Of a stretch of DNA of 64,000 bases, positions 23,748 through 34,766 are shown piece after piece. Under the pieces are notes generated by a model. The model was not told the origin of the DNA. It saw only the letters and a program-made list of their open reading frames with translations, and did not search any database. The stretch is taken from the NCBI GenBank assembly GCA_022496805.1, contig CM040087.1:6646001-6710000 (forward strand), written 5' to 3'. Every line of letters begins with the position of its first letter. Within the stretch, counting starts at the first letter, position 1. Source of the stretch: Pohlia nutans. Lineage: Eukaryota > Streptophyta > Bryopsida > Bryales > Mniaceae. The translations under genes and the position numbers were made by a program.

Positions 23748-26700
23748 TCACAGGGAGACAGGTGTGCCTTCAACAAGCTCAATAAGGTCTTCCAACCTGC
23801 ACCACACAATCATTGGCACGTGATGTTGGAATTACAGGCACAAAAAAAGAAAGAATCATAATTTGTTGTTGAGAAAACCGTTTGAAATCAACCGTTCAGG
23901 GGACTTGGTACTCCTGGTAATTATTCCAGTTATGCACCGAGACGGACAAGGTAACCCACCCTATTTGGCTATTTGTGCCACTTTATGATCATTAGTATCA
24001 GTAACTTACATTTAAAAATTTAATATGTCCAATGTTGATGCATAGTGGCACAAATAAGGTGGCTTACTCTACTGATTTGATTGTAAACTAGAGATACGGA
24101 AGCGGTGATTACCTGACCGATCCCAAGTTAGGGTACACAGCCTTTGCATCGCTAAAATCCTGCACACCAGCCGTCAGGGTTGTCTTACTTGACCACTAGA
24201 TAAAGTATTGGACACAATGTCAAAAACGTTGAAACAACCATATTCAGGAATATTTCATCCAAGTTGCGTAACATATCTGACACTTGTCTAATTAGACACT
24301 TGATGTCATACGTCTAAAACGATGTGAAGTTGGAAAAAAGTGTCAGACACAACAACCTTGCCAGTTATCAAAAATTATTGCTCCATTAGAGTTAACCAAA
24401 AAAGAAGAAAGAATACGTGTTAGGAGAGGTGAGTCTAACCCGTATCTAAGGCAGCCAAGCAAACTGGCATGGTTTCCAAAGAATCCAAAAGGTGAACTAG
24501 TTTTGCCGTCACAAAGGTTGCAAAACTGAGACTAAGGTGAGTTCAAGAGAGCCAAGGCTTGGAGGCAATGGCCCACATCCAATTTGAGATTAGGTGGCTC
24601 TGACAACTTGAATCATATCTAAAATTGAAGTTGGAGGGTGATGGGTTCACTATTGATGGGTTCACTATTTGCTTTGATTTTGATTACACTCAAAGAGGAC
24701 ATAGACTCTGGTTTCCTGATATTTTGGGGGTCAAATTACATGTTCTGATTTCGGTTAACTCAATCGCACACAACATTCTTGAGAGGAGTCGAGCCCAATT
24801 GCAAATTCAAGGAACGATACTTATGAAAGGGCGACGTGAATATGAGCTAACCTGATTGCTTGTGGAGGATGTATATGAGATGATACAAGCCATGCCGGCT
24901 CCTGATGCCGCCTGGCGAACGACATGGATCCATATTTATCAATAAAAAACTTAACAAAGCCAAGTGTTCCTCAACACTAATATATATATGGTTTGCGTAT
25001 TGACAATGAAAGCACATCAAAACCAGAAGATTAACTCTTGTAGTAATGATCAACGAGTCTCAAGATAGAGTGAAGAAGGTTTAAGTACAAAACTACCTTC
25101 AAGCCAATAATGCTGTCTTCAACCACCAGACAGTTTTCAGGTGCCACGCTTAATGTCTGCCAACTAAATTTGTTAAAAAGAAGGAGAATTTTGAATAGTG
25201 CACATGAAGCAAAAATTCCTATCAAATGGTTGTACTAATAATGGAGTATTCCTATCAAACGGATGTATATTGAAAGTTGTACTAATAATGCTGAAAAAAA
25301 TATAGAACTAGGCTTCCCATAATCTACAAAACTGGTGTACACTGAGCCCCTACGAATGTCATATTCAACTTTAAAGTGTATAAGTGTAAAGCTTTGTTGA
25401 AGTTCCCGGTGGTTAGAAAACCCAAGCTAATGGGAATTCCATAACATCGAGATCAAAAAATTGTACTCAGAATAAAACAATAGCCACATGTAACGTAAGA
25501 TAGAGTAGAGGTGCGAAGCATAAATTAGAATATCTATTGATGCAAGTGGTTTTGGTCTCACCTGAGCTGCTTTAATGTATATTGTGGGGTCAGGCTTCTT
25601 CTTGTCCACATCGTCACCTTCCACAAACAAAGCCACGATCCATTCAGCCAGACCAAAATATTGAACAGGCTCTGTACCCTCCTCTTTTTCAACCACAAAT
25701 GCATCATGTGACAAGAGAGGGTTATGTCAAAAATACACAAAGTCCTAACCTTCCCTTTCAATCAAATAATCGAATTAAATAGCTACAGCTGACAATAAAA
25801 AACGTAGCAACTATTCATACCAGCCATAAAACAGTCCAAGGCTTCGAATCTCTCCTGCATGGATTCCAGCACACTTAGTAAAATCCATAAGCCATTTATA
25901 GTAAACCAGCTGATATAACAAGCCAACAACAATGAGTGTAATATGGCAAGTTTTTTTAAAGTGTCGGAACCGTCCCTTTAAGGGCGTAAATCCAAATACA
26001 TTGACCAATCAAGTTCTTGTTTTTGTGTCGTGTTTACGATTACATGACCTTAGTTAGAGGGTTGGAGATAGGACCCGACTCACGTTTGTTGGTTGCATAC
26101 TTTTAAAAAATGAATTTTCAGATTCCTTTGTGAGAGTCAATCATTTCTAACTTTCTCAAAATTTCAGATTTATCACAAGAAGTTTGGGTCACAAATAACA
26201 TGAAACAACGAGTTGACTGTTGCACACCATACAGACATTCACAACGTGAATGGTGTGAGTACCTTGCCGAGGAGACTGGAAAGAGTGAAAACAACTGAGC
26301 TTTTTGTCGCAGCTGAGCATACAGCCAACTTCAATCCCTGTTCTTCCAGTGTTGTGAAAGTTCAGCATACAATCTAAAGGGTTTGGCCACTTCAAAGCCT
26401 TCGTGTAAAGTTCAAACATCCTATTCAAAGACCCCAAGAAACAAGAATACAAATTCCACAAACAAAAATCAATGTCAAAAAACAAACGTCGTTCATCAAA
26501 GCCTGGGAATTGGCACCTTTTTCCGGGATGCATCCATGAGCTCTAAAACTCCTGGTCTTGGCTCCACCTGCACGACATAATGAACAATTCCACATTAAAA
26601 AATAATAGAAAATTCCAAAATATGATCGGGTAGTTCACTCCTTAGCTTCTTCTCTCAGATGACCTAGTACAAGAAATAAGAAAGCCATCTGAGTTGGATT

Positions 26701-28301
26701 TGATTACATCTCCAGAGCCGATGAAGTTTTTGTATTTCTCTGTTTTCCAGTCCTGCATTTAAAACAGCCACCAATCACAAACTTGCCAATGAATTTTCTA
26801 AACCTGACACTGAAGAGAATCATGCCATTGAAGCTTCTCTGAAAAAGAAAATAATATGGCTTTTGTCATTGCCACAAATCACAACTTGCACTCAACTCCA
26901 ATTTTTTGACATTTTCTTTTTTGAAGTATGTCTTTGCTACCTGTTTCTCATGTCCCATTTTTTGGATTTTTTCCATAAAGTATGCCACAATTATGACAGC
27001 CAAAGTGGCACGACATTGAAATTCCTCTAAACAAGACGAAAATTTTCAGGCTAGAAGCGAAAAATCTTGACTAGTTTCAGTAAAGGAGCTTTTAAGTGCA
27101 ATTATCCGATTAGCGATGTCAAAATGAGCCCAAAATGAATCACAAGACAGCAAGTGGCTACAAATATGGACCTGAATAGTGTCGATGAGGGTGGCTTGGT
27201 CCGCCTCGTTGGTGGGAGCGGAAGGCAAAATGGTCGAAGTAGGCCATCCATGCCTCGCAAAGTACCTGCACAGAATTGAATCAATTCATTCCCTCGCCAA
27301 CTAGATTGAATGGACAAGAAGCTTAAAGATTCAAAGCTCAAAAGCTTAACAAAACTGTTAAAGAATCTATCAAAAATGGATCATATAAGAAATGAGTGGC
27401 ACAGAATTGAATCAATTGATTCCCTCGCCAACTAGATTGAATGGACAAGAAGCTTAAAGATTCAAAGATTAAAGCTACAATTTAACTGCCAAAGAATCTA
27501 TCAAAAATGGATATAAGAAAGATTGAATGGCAGAGTGGCAGAGCACAAGGAACCCTGACCATATTACTAGGCAGTAAAGAGTACAAGAATGATGGTAAAT
27601 TCTTGGTAATCACTTGCTAAATTTAACAACTAGAAAAACTTGATATAAACAGCAGTTTGGCAGTAATGTTTACTTCCTAGTGAATTGTACAAGGTCCCCT
27701 GTGGAGTGGCACCGAATTGAATCAATTCATTCAAGAAGCGAAAGATTGAATGGACAAGAAGCTTAAAGATTCAAAGATTGAAGCTACAATTTAACTGATA
27801 AAGAATCTATCAAAAATGGATAAAAGAAATTCAGAGTGGCACAGAATTGAATCAATTTATTCAAGAAGCGAAAGATTGAATGGACGCGAAGCTGGCCTAC
27901 CAGCGCATTTTAGGTTTTCCGCCACCGATGGTATTCTGGAGCTCGTCGTAAAACTCCGGGGTCCACACCAGGGGCTCGGAATCCGGGCTGCAGCGCACTT
28001 GAAACTCCTGGAAGGCCGCATTGTAAGCGCGCCGGTGCAGATCCTCGGACTCCAGAATGACGCCGTCGCAGTCGAACACCAGGGCTTCCAGGCCCGCGCG
28101 ACAAGCAATTCTCCGTGCGGGAGTCTTTTTTTTTGTGGTTCTGGTGCAATTGACAAGCGAAGCGAGTCGTGTAGGGTGTCGTTGGAAAGAGCGCGCGGAG
28201 GCGCAGGTGATGGACGGGGAGGATGAGGGAGCTGGAGACGGAGGCAGGAGTGAGCGGGGCTGGGAGAACAGAGACCGGGTGGTTGCCGAGGCCATCGCCA
28301 T
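23748..28301 (-). CDS. CBBY: Plastid CbbY-type HAD phosphatase (xylulose-1,5-bisphosphate phosphatase-like)
   Basis: Exons on the minus strand: 28301-27901, 27265-27172, 26752-26708, 26567-26517, 26337-26263, 25854-25821, 25617-25562, 25156-25097, 24911-24852, 24159-24113, 23796-23748, giving 323 aa with all phases consistent. Residues 1-68 are Ser/Ala/Arg-rich with no acid residues, as expected for a plastid transit peptide. VFDCDGVILESE follows, with catalytic Asp77 and Asp79. Later motifs are CSAATKSS (motif II), KKKPDP (motif III Lys) and VVEDSIIGL (motif IV). The sequence order and length match Arabidopsis CbbY, which removes the Rubisco inhibitor xylulose 1,5-bisphosphate in the stroma; the substrate is inferred from the family. 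The gene converges on PFK, with 295 bp between the stop codons. ATG at 28295 is an alternative start. Intron 1 is built of repeats. Confidence 0.94.
27266..27900. repeat. Degenerate tandem repeats filling intron 1 of the CbbY gene
   Basis: CACAGAATTGAATCAATT starts at about 27269, 27400 and 27841, with a variant at about 27709. These are followed by AGATTGAATGGACAAGAAGC and TTAAAGATTCAAAG blocks. The first unit begins within a few bases of the exon 2 acceptor. The copies differ by internal deletions. Confidence 0.85.
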
Positions 28302-29582
28302 AGCTGAGTGATCCACTGCAAGTGACAACGACAGCCGCTCCTCAAGTAGCCGAGTGCCTTTCCTTCATGCACTCCATCTGTCCATTTACTGCATCTCCAA
28401 CGGGGCACTTCAAGCATGGATGACTCACCAAATAAGAATGAAAAGGAAAGAGGGTCACTGAACGAGGAGTTTTTCAACATAAATATTGAAAATAGTTTTT
28501 CAATATTTTACAAAAACAATCGGTTTCCCATTCAGATATTAGAGTTCATAACATTCAGTAGTCTTCAAGAGGGGTGCCTTTTTGTTTCATCCACCTTAAT
28601 TTATAGAGTGAGCAGTGATTTGTATTTGAATGGACTATTGAATCAAATAAATAATTATATAACACTATTGAATTGTGATTGAGGAGTGCTTTGAGTTCCT
28701 GTGTACCATGGTTGATTGCTCTTGCTTAATGCCACATGTCCTCCTAGTTACTGATGTGATGAGGAATATCCCACATCATTTCATTTGGGGGATGAAATGA
28801 TGTGGGATATTCCACATCAATCTGTCAGGGAAAGGCAGCAGTACCAAAGGCTACTGAATGTTATGTTATTCGTAAAGTCCCTTGAAAGTGGGTGAGTGGA
28901 CCGTAGTTTGAGTGAATAGTGACATTAATCCTCAAAAAAGAAACATGTGTCGAGCACTAAAAAAAATTGTGGATGCAAACTTTCAAAAGCACCAAAATCA
29001 GTGTTAAAAAACCCAAGTTTCTATTATTCACCTTCACACACGAAGAAGGTGGTTGCTAGCCCCTTTTCTGACAATAGATTCTCGCTATATATACATAGAC
29101 CGTCCCCACTCACCCATTCTTTTGATTTCCTAGAACTTCTCTCAATAGTTTTTGTTTCTTCAAATTTTAATCAAACTAAGGCCCACTCAACCCTTTAGTT
29201 TACAGATAACTCTATTATCTATGTGTCACCTAGGTAGCATTCAAGTATCACAAAATTTATCCAAATTTTAGCTTAAACCTATGAATTTCAAGTGATAATT
29301 TAGTAATTTTAGTCGGCTATTTTTACACTAAGTGCCGGATGTCCCTGTACATTGACGAGGGTCCCTTTCCAAAATGAGGTTAGCACTCTCAAAATTTCTT
29401 ATACGGCCAGTCGCCTTTAAATTTTATTTAAGTGTATTTATTGTTATGGATAAGGCTTTTGTCCAACCATTTTGCATGTGGTGATTTGTGATTTGTTCTC
29501 TAATAAACTATAGTTATGTTTGAAGTGCCTTGGGTTGTAGACTTTTATTTTACGGTCTCTATTTTTTGAAGAGTCATTTAAA
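28302..29582. other. Upstream region of the CbbY gene, with a strong hairpin
   Basis: No second gene was recognised. GC-rich sequence near 28302-28400 probably covers the CbbY leader and promoter (minus strand). A 22-bp perfect stem lies at 28763-28813. The rest, to 29582, is AT-rich with no supported open frame. Confidence 0.5.
28763..28813. repeat. Perfect 22-bp inverted repeat with 7-base loop
   Basis: GGAATATCCCACATCATTT begins the left arm (28763-28784). A TTGGGGG loop follows and then the exact complement (28792-28813). Beyond a small bulge the stem can extend through GATGTG and CACATC. It could be a remnant of a miniature element or a structured RNA. Confidence 0.9.
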
Positions 29583-29930
29583 TTAACCCCTAAACGTTTT
29601 CATTCTTTTTAGATTAGGCAGTTTTTCAAAAATGCATATATTATAAAATGCAACTAAGAGGAATATTTTCAACTTGATGAATAAATAAAAGTTGTACATT
29701 ATGAATTTTAGATTCTATCCATACAGTTAGATTTGCAATTGCTATCACCAATATTTGTGTATAATTTTTTTAACTTAAAATTTAGAGCTCTTTTGTAATA
29801 TGATTACAAATAAGATATTGACAATCTAATATTGAAATTTTTGGGATGGGTTGAAATGTAATACTCTAAGTGTAGTGATTTTTGGAGATTTTCTTGGTTG
29901 CTTAATTTTAGTAGTTGATTTTTTTAAGAG
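29583..29930. repeat. Interspersed repeat carrying the empty site of a TTAA element
   Basis: It starts TTAACCCCTAAACG. Its body is homologous, in inverted orientation, to the DNA on both sides of the element at 55672-56620. Shared blocks include TTATAAAATGCAACTAAGAG, GTTGTACATTATGAATTTT and GGATAGAATC-like. At 29673-29679 it reads CTTGATG (complement CATCAAG) where the other copy has CATTAAG split by an insertion. The right end was not located. Confidence 0.7.
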
Positions 29931-30265
29931 CTTTTTAGACTAAAATCTTCGAAATTTTAGGTGAAACACTACAACATGAAATGAGGCACAAAAATTTCAC
30001 AAATCATCCCCTTTCTAATTGGATCAAATATGCACGAAGCTAACTTCCCATTGAATTGAGATTGGGTGAATTTGCAAGTCAATCTGACTTTTTGTAAGCT
30101 CTTGATAAAAACAAGTGCACCGAGGTCGTATCATAACTTTTGGATCTACGGTGTCGAAGTTATTAACAAAAATTATTGATTTTTGTCACTCTAAATTGAA
30201 TTAAATTATGAATGAATAAATAAATAAATATCTTTAAAAGTTCAATTTTATGATATTACAAGTTT

Positions 30266-30535
30266 CTCGAGGGGTGCACTCTACACTATGTTTGAGAATC
30301 ACGTGCGTTCATAACCCCCTCTAAAAACCCCCCTTGTATACGAGGGATTATATATCTTAAACTTTTGTATACAAATCTATTCCATCCTAAATATATGTTT
30401 AATGTATATATACGCCAATATTTTCTTCTCTAAATATGTCTATTGTATGTATACGTAACACGCCAATGTTCAAATTAATATCCCTCATGTGCACTCACGT
30501 ATACTCGTACATGTTTAGTACAGTGCACCCCCGAG
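30266..30535. mobile_element. hAT-like miniature element with 8-bp target duplication (copy 2)
   Basis: The ends are CTCGAGGGGTGCACT and CAGTGCACCCCCGAG. The flanks are ACAAGTTT (30258-30265) and AAAAGTTT (30536-30543), a duplication with one later change. The body is the same as at 9784-10054 (TTTGAGAATCACGTGCGTTC, TCACGTATACTCGTACATG). Confidence 0.92.
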
Positions 30536-30774
30536 AAAAGTTTTGGTCTTGTGATATCCATATAGATGATCACAAAATAAATTAAAAGTATTCATTATGG
30601 ATAAATTATTATAAAAGAAACATAGAATTAGAAAACATGGCTAAATAATGGAGAACACTTGAATTAATGGCATGTGACCACACTAGTTGGTAATTAAGTA
30701 TGTGTATAAATATTATAAATTAATAATAAATCACACATTGTAAACTAAGTATTACATAAATTTTATTGCGGCTA

Positions 30775-31318
30775 TTAACCCCTAAAGGACCAATCAACTA
30801 TATTATGCTTGATTTTTGGTCAAAGGCCCCAAAAATCAAGTGTCTTAGCTTTATTGTAGTTGGTGTTTTCATTAGATGTTTAAGTTAAGTTATGATACAT
30901 CTTTTGACCGTTGGGATTGGAGAATAAACTTCATTTCAAGCTTTCCCACCGTTGAGAACTTTGAATTTTGAGTGCCCAAAATACAAAGGGCTTTCTAAAG
31001 ATGCTTCAATCATAAGTCTCTTTTAATTTCTTCACCTTCAATTTTTTACTCCATGTAAATATAACTTTTATCTACCTTAAATATAATTTTTGATATTAAA
31101 TTTGACAAAAACATATTTATTTTGAATTTTTACCTTGTTTACATCATAAAATTTGTAAATATTCAAATTATCTTCCAATCATGTTGAAAATTTTGTCATA
31201 CCTTCATAATGTCGATGATTATCTATGAAAAATTATAAATCATTCAATGTGATATTTAAATTATGCAAATTATAGTGCTTTGACTTTTACAAAAGAGGTG
31301 AGGACCTTTAAGGGTTAA
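30775..31318. mobile_element. TTAA-flanked element (544 bp)
   Basis: The left end is TTAACCCCTAAAGGACC and the right end is AGGACCTTTAAGGGTTAA. The interior is AT-rich and non-coding, unlike subfamily A. Confidence 0.82.
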
Positions 31319-31874
31319 ACACTATGTTTAATTTAGTTTTGAAAAAGAATACAAATATTTATGACACTTTACTACTTATGTAATGATTATTGATTTTGAG
31401 AATTAATGGTAATGATATCAATATCAATCAAATGAGTAATAAGCTCTCAGAGGGAGCATGAAATAGTATGTATATTTTAAATTCTATTTATGGTTGTAAC
31501 TATTTTATAGGATTGAGGGAAGGTTAGGATTTTTTCGTGTCCTCAACATAATTCTTTGCATTTGTACCTGGAATAAATGTTACGAAAATTTTATTTAACT
31601 CCAATTGTAATAGGTTAAAGATAGTGAACTTCAAGTGATCACTAGGAGTTCAATTTGTGAGCAATTGCCTTGGCATTTTCACCTATATGTATGATTAAGA
31701 ATAATGCTATGAAAAGTAAGTTGAATGTGGATAACTATCTAAAAAACCCATGTAAAGTTATAGTTCTCCATTGCCCTATTCAAAAACTGTATCCACACAT
31801 TTTTCATGCACCGGCTTGCATTGGACCTCATTGCAACATGACAATATCACAAATTTAGGAGTCATGTTTTGGCT
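31319..31874. other. AT-rich spacer, no gene recognised
   Basis: Short open frames only, with no recognisable features. Confidence 0.45.
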
Positions 31875-32107
31875 ATGTTTTACATATGTTGTTGAGATGA
31901 AAAGGGTGATTACATTTGACATACGTTTTACTTATGTTTATCGTAAAAAAAATGTACGAATGACATGTTACAAACACGTAAATTTTATCATGATGTGTTT
32001 TTTCATGTTTGAAATATATTGTTCGTACGTTTTTTATACAATAAACATACATAAAACATATGTTCTACGTAAATACCCTTGTTCATCTCAACAACATACG
32101 TAAAACG
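31875..32107. mobile_element. Miniature element with inverted arms of about 85 bp
   Basis: The left arm, starting TGTTTTACATATGTTGTTGA, is matched by the right arm ending TCAACAACATACGTAAAACG. Further matching inner blocks (CTTATGTTTATCGTA and TACAATAAACATACATAA) follow. The arms differ at roughly one base in six. No coding. Confidence 0.85.
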
Positions 32108-32427
32108 TCGTAAATAAGTCAATTCAAGAACAACAAAATATCTAAAGTCACTCATGCCCAACAACTTCATGAAAGATCTTATTTGTGAAAAACTTGAACT
32201 TCAGAATTGAGAATTGCGCATTGCAAAAACACGACTTGTCAAGTTTGTGATGAATGTTTTGAATCATTGTTTTAAAAAAAAAATGTATGTGATATTGTGT
32301 TGTGATTGCATTGTAAGTTGTGGGGGTAAATTTTGACATGATTGTATGTGATTTTGTGACTTGATTTAGCGTGAGTTGTATTATTTTTGTTGAAACAAGT
32401 TGCGAGTAGGTTGAGTGGCATAATCTG

Positions 32428-33104
32428 TTGAGAAAGATAAAGACTAGAGCGTTGACAAATGCTAAGAAAGAAGAAGTGGTTGGAATGCATAAAGGTGGAA
32501 TGAGAGGTGGGCAGATAGCGAGAGAGTTGGAGATGCCATCTTCCACTGTTTATGATGTTTTAAGAAGTTTTAAGAAACAAGAAACTATAGTGTCACCAAA
32601 GCCACCGGGTAGGCCTCGAAAGTTTACACAATGCAAAATAAGACACTTAGAACGCCTCCTTATAATGATCGTTGTTCATCACTCACAAAGATTACATATC
32701 AGATGACAAGTATTGCACATTTTAGTACTCGTATTGTAAGGAACGCTTTGAAAACCCTTGGTTACAAAAACCGTGTTGCAGCAAAAAAAAAATTGTTTTT
32801 CAATGAGAAGCACAAAGCAGACACGCTAAAATTTGCCAGAAGGTATAAAAACTAGACTGAGGAGGATTAGAAGAAGGTTATTTGGACCGATGAACCATCT
32901 TTTGAAATACTAGAGAACTTATGGAAGATAGTGAAAGACAAAATTCTCAGTACATTCCGACAACACAATAAAGAAAAAATGGTGGAATTTCTTCATAAAG
33001 TATGGGAAGAAATATTTTCAGACATTTTGCAAACCCTTATTGCTACAATGCCTGCACGTGTGCAAGAAATAATTAGTGCAAAAGGTGGTAGTACTAGATT
33101 TTGA
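32428..33104 (+). pseudogene. Broken Tc1-like transposase
   Basis: The N-terminal part shows a helix-turn-helix reading (EEVVGMHKGGMRGGQIAREL then EMPSSTVYDVLRSFKK) followed by the linker PPGRPRKF, as in Tc1-like transposases. A frameshift near 32640 moves the reading to the next frame (ALKTLGYKNRVAAKKKLFF), and in-frame stops follow at about 32853 and 32868. VIWTDE (first catalytic Asp) is present, but the sequence then jumps directly to LENLWKIVKDKI, so the central catalytic region with the second Asp is deleted. The C-terminal LQTLIATMPARVQEII remains. This is a dead copy; no clear terminal repeats were located. Confidence 0.85.
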
Positions 33105-33273
33105 ACATTACATAGGAGAAAGCAAATTGTGTGTTGTCTTTAGAATTTTTTTCATGAATTTTTGAGTTCGTATGAGCTTACTAAAGTAGCTCTTTAATAC
33201 ATGTTTTTGGAAATTTACTAGAAATCCCGTAACATTTCTTCCGGCTACTCTTGGCTCGGATGGAATATGATAC

Positions 33274-34313
33274 CGATCGAGTGAGTAACGAGCTTGAGAT
33301 ACGAGCTTGAGATATGATACCACACGAAGCTTGCGAGTTGCGTGTTCAACATTCATCATCGTTGCGCATGTTGCAATAAGAACAACATGCGTGAAGAAGA
33401 CCTAGGCTAGGACCTTGGCAGCGACGAACAAAACATACTTTGAATTGTGAATCTCCGTAGGAACTTTGGCGCGGTGGAAATTGTCTTTTGACATGAACAA
33501 TCTAGAGTACCATGAGGAGCACAAGGATGATTGTATTGCTACGCCCCCTTTATTTCATAATTTTTGAAGGTCTTCGTGCTACATGTGAAATATTTTGTCA
33601 ATGTTTAACTCGCGCTACATGAAATTGGCTTATTCCCAATTGTGTTTTCTATTGCGATTGATGTGGATTGATCGCATGTTCACTCGAATAAACGGATGTC
33701 GACCTTTATTAAACTGAGACTTGTGTTGTTTTATTCAAATCCTACCAACTTCGGCCGATTCAATATAGCAAGCTCAATAAGACTTTTCAACTGCGCAACA
33801 TCAACTATTGACGTAGATGAATGAATCCCGTTAACCTAAATGCCTTGGGGATGTAAATACCGTATAATGGTGACGAATGCTACTACAAAACATACGTTCA
33901 CCAATTTCACAATATTAATTAAAATATAATATTTAACAACGTCACTAAAATTTATGTAGTGTTAAGTTTACAATATGTGATTTAATACTAATTCATAAGT
34001 TTTATGCCATACTTAATTACCAACTAGCATGGTCCTCTGCTCTTGACTCAAGTGATTTTCATGATTTAGCCATGTTTTTAATTTTTATGTTATTATTATA
34101 ATAATTTATTCATAATTTAAACAGATAAATTGTATACTATTTATTTATTTTGTGATCAAAGAATGTTTTGTTCGTCGCCGCCGAGGTCCTAGCCTAGGTC
34201 TTCTTCACGCATGTTGCTCTTATTGCAACATGCACAACAATGATGAATGTTGAACACGCAACTCGCAAGCTTCGTGTGGTATCATATCTCAAGCTCGTTA
34301 CTCACTCGATCGG
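33274..34313. mobile_element. Long inverted repeat (arms about 150 bp, loop about 730 bp)
   Basis: The left arm (33274-33436) and right arm (about 34163-34313) are inverse copies, sharing AAGCTTGCGAGTTGCGTGTT and GACCTAGGCTAGGACC with their complements. The left arm has an extra 18-bp tandem duplication of GAGCTTGAGAT. The arrangement suggests a fold-back or Mutator-like element body, with family not determined. The loop is non-coding. Confidence 0.8.
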
Positions 34314-34316
34314 AAA

Positions 34317-34766
34317 ACAGTGGCATCAAGCACTTTTTTGAAGAAAAAACGTTCGAGTACATCGAGGAGACCATTTGCAATAACTACGGTTTAACAGGGA
34401 GAACCTACAACGGTAATCATGACCGGGATTCCAAGCAGCTTACTTAATCATAGTCTTGCAAGTATTTAGACACCGGCGAATCAAGTTGAGTTTAATGTTG
34501 GTGATCGTGTGAATTTACTTGATATCCACGACGACGTTATAGTGGCAATTGCGAGAATCATATCAATTCCAAGATCCGGACAGTTGTACAACAAAAAACA
34601 ATCAGAGGGATTCTACAAAGTGGCTATGGAGGAGGTTGTTGTTGGAGAAGCTCCTCTTATGGTACCCAACAAAGACGATGATTCAGAACAATTGTATGTT
34701 CGAGACGTTGAGGGTACGATGACTGCATGGCGACACGATCGTATCGCATATATGAAACAGATATAG
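34317..34766 (+). pseudogene. Possible transposase-derived coding fragment
   Basis: One frame (about 34476-34766) reads on through GDRVNLLDIHDDVIVAIARI and ends near TAWRHDRIAYMKQI. It is interrupted upstream by stops. The layout (valine-rich start, IVAIARI, then acidic DDDSEQLYVRDVEGTMTAW) resembles the C-terminal domain of plant En/Spm or Ptta transposase-like proteins, but this is recollection of a pattern and not proof. No start codon or splice structure was found. It sits directly beside the right arm of the long inverted repeat. Confidence 0.35.

Noticed and set aside
24625..24855. 76-codon open frame as an additional exon or gene
   Set aside because: It lies in a CbbY intron on the opposite strand, overlaps the real exon at 24852-24911 by its end, and contains a small internal duplication only.
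27816..28480. Long open frames in other frames over the CbbY first exon
   Set aside because: The GC-rich transit peptide exon keeps several frames open. Only the minus-strand frame with FDCDGVILESE continues correctly into the downstream exons.
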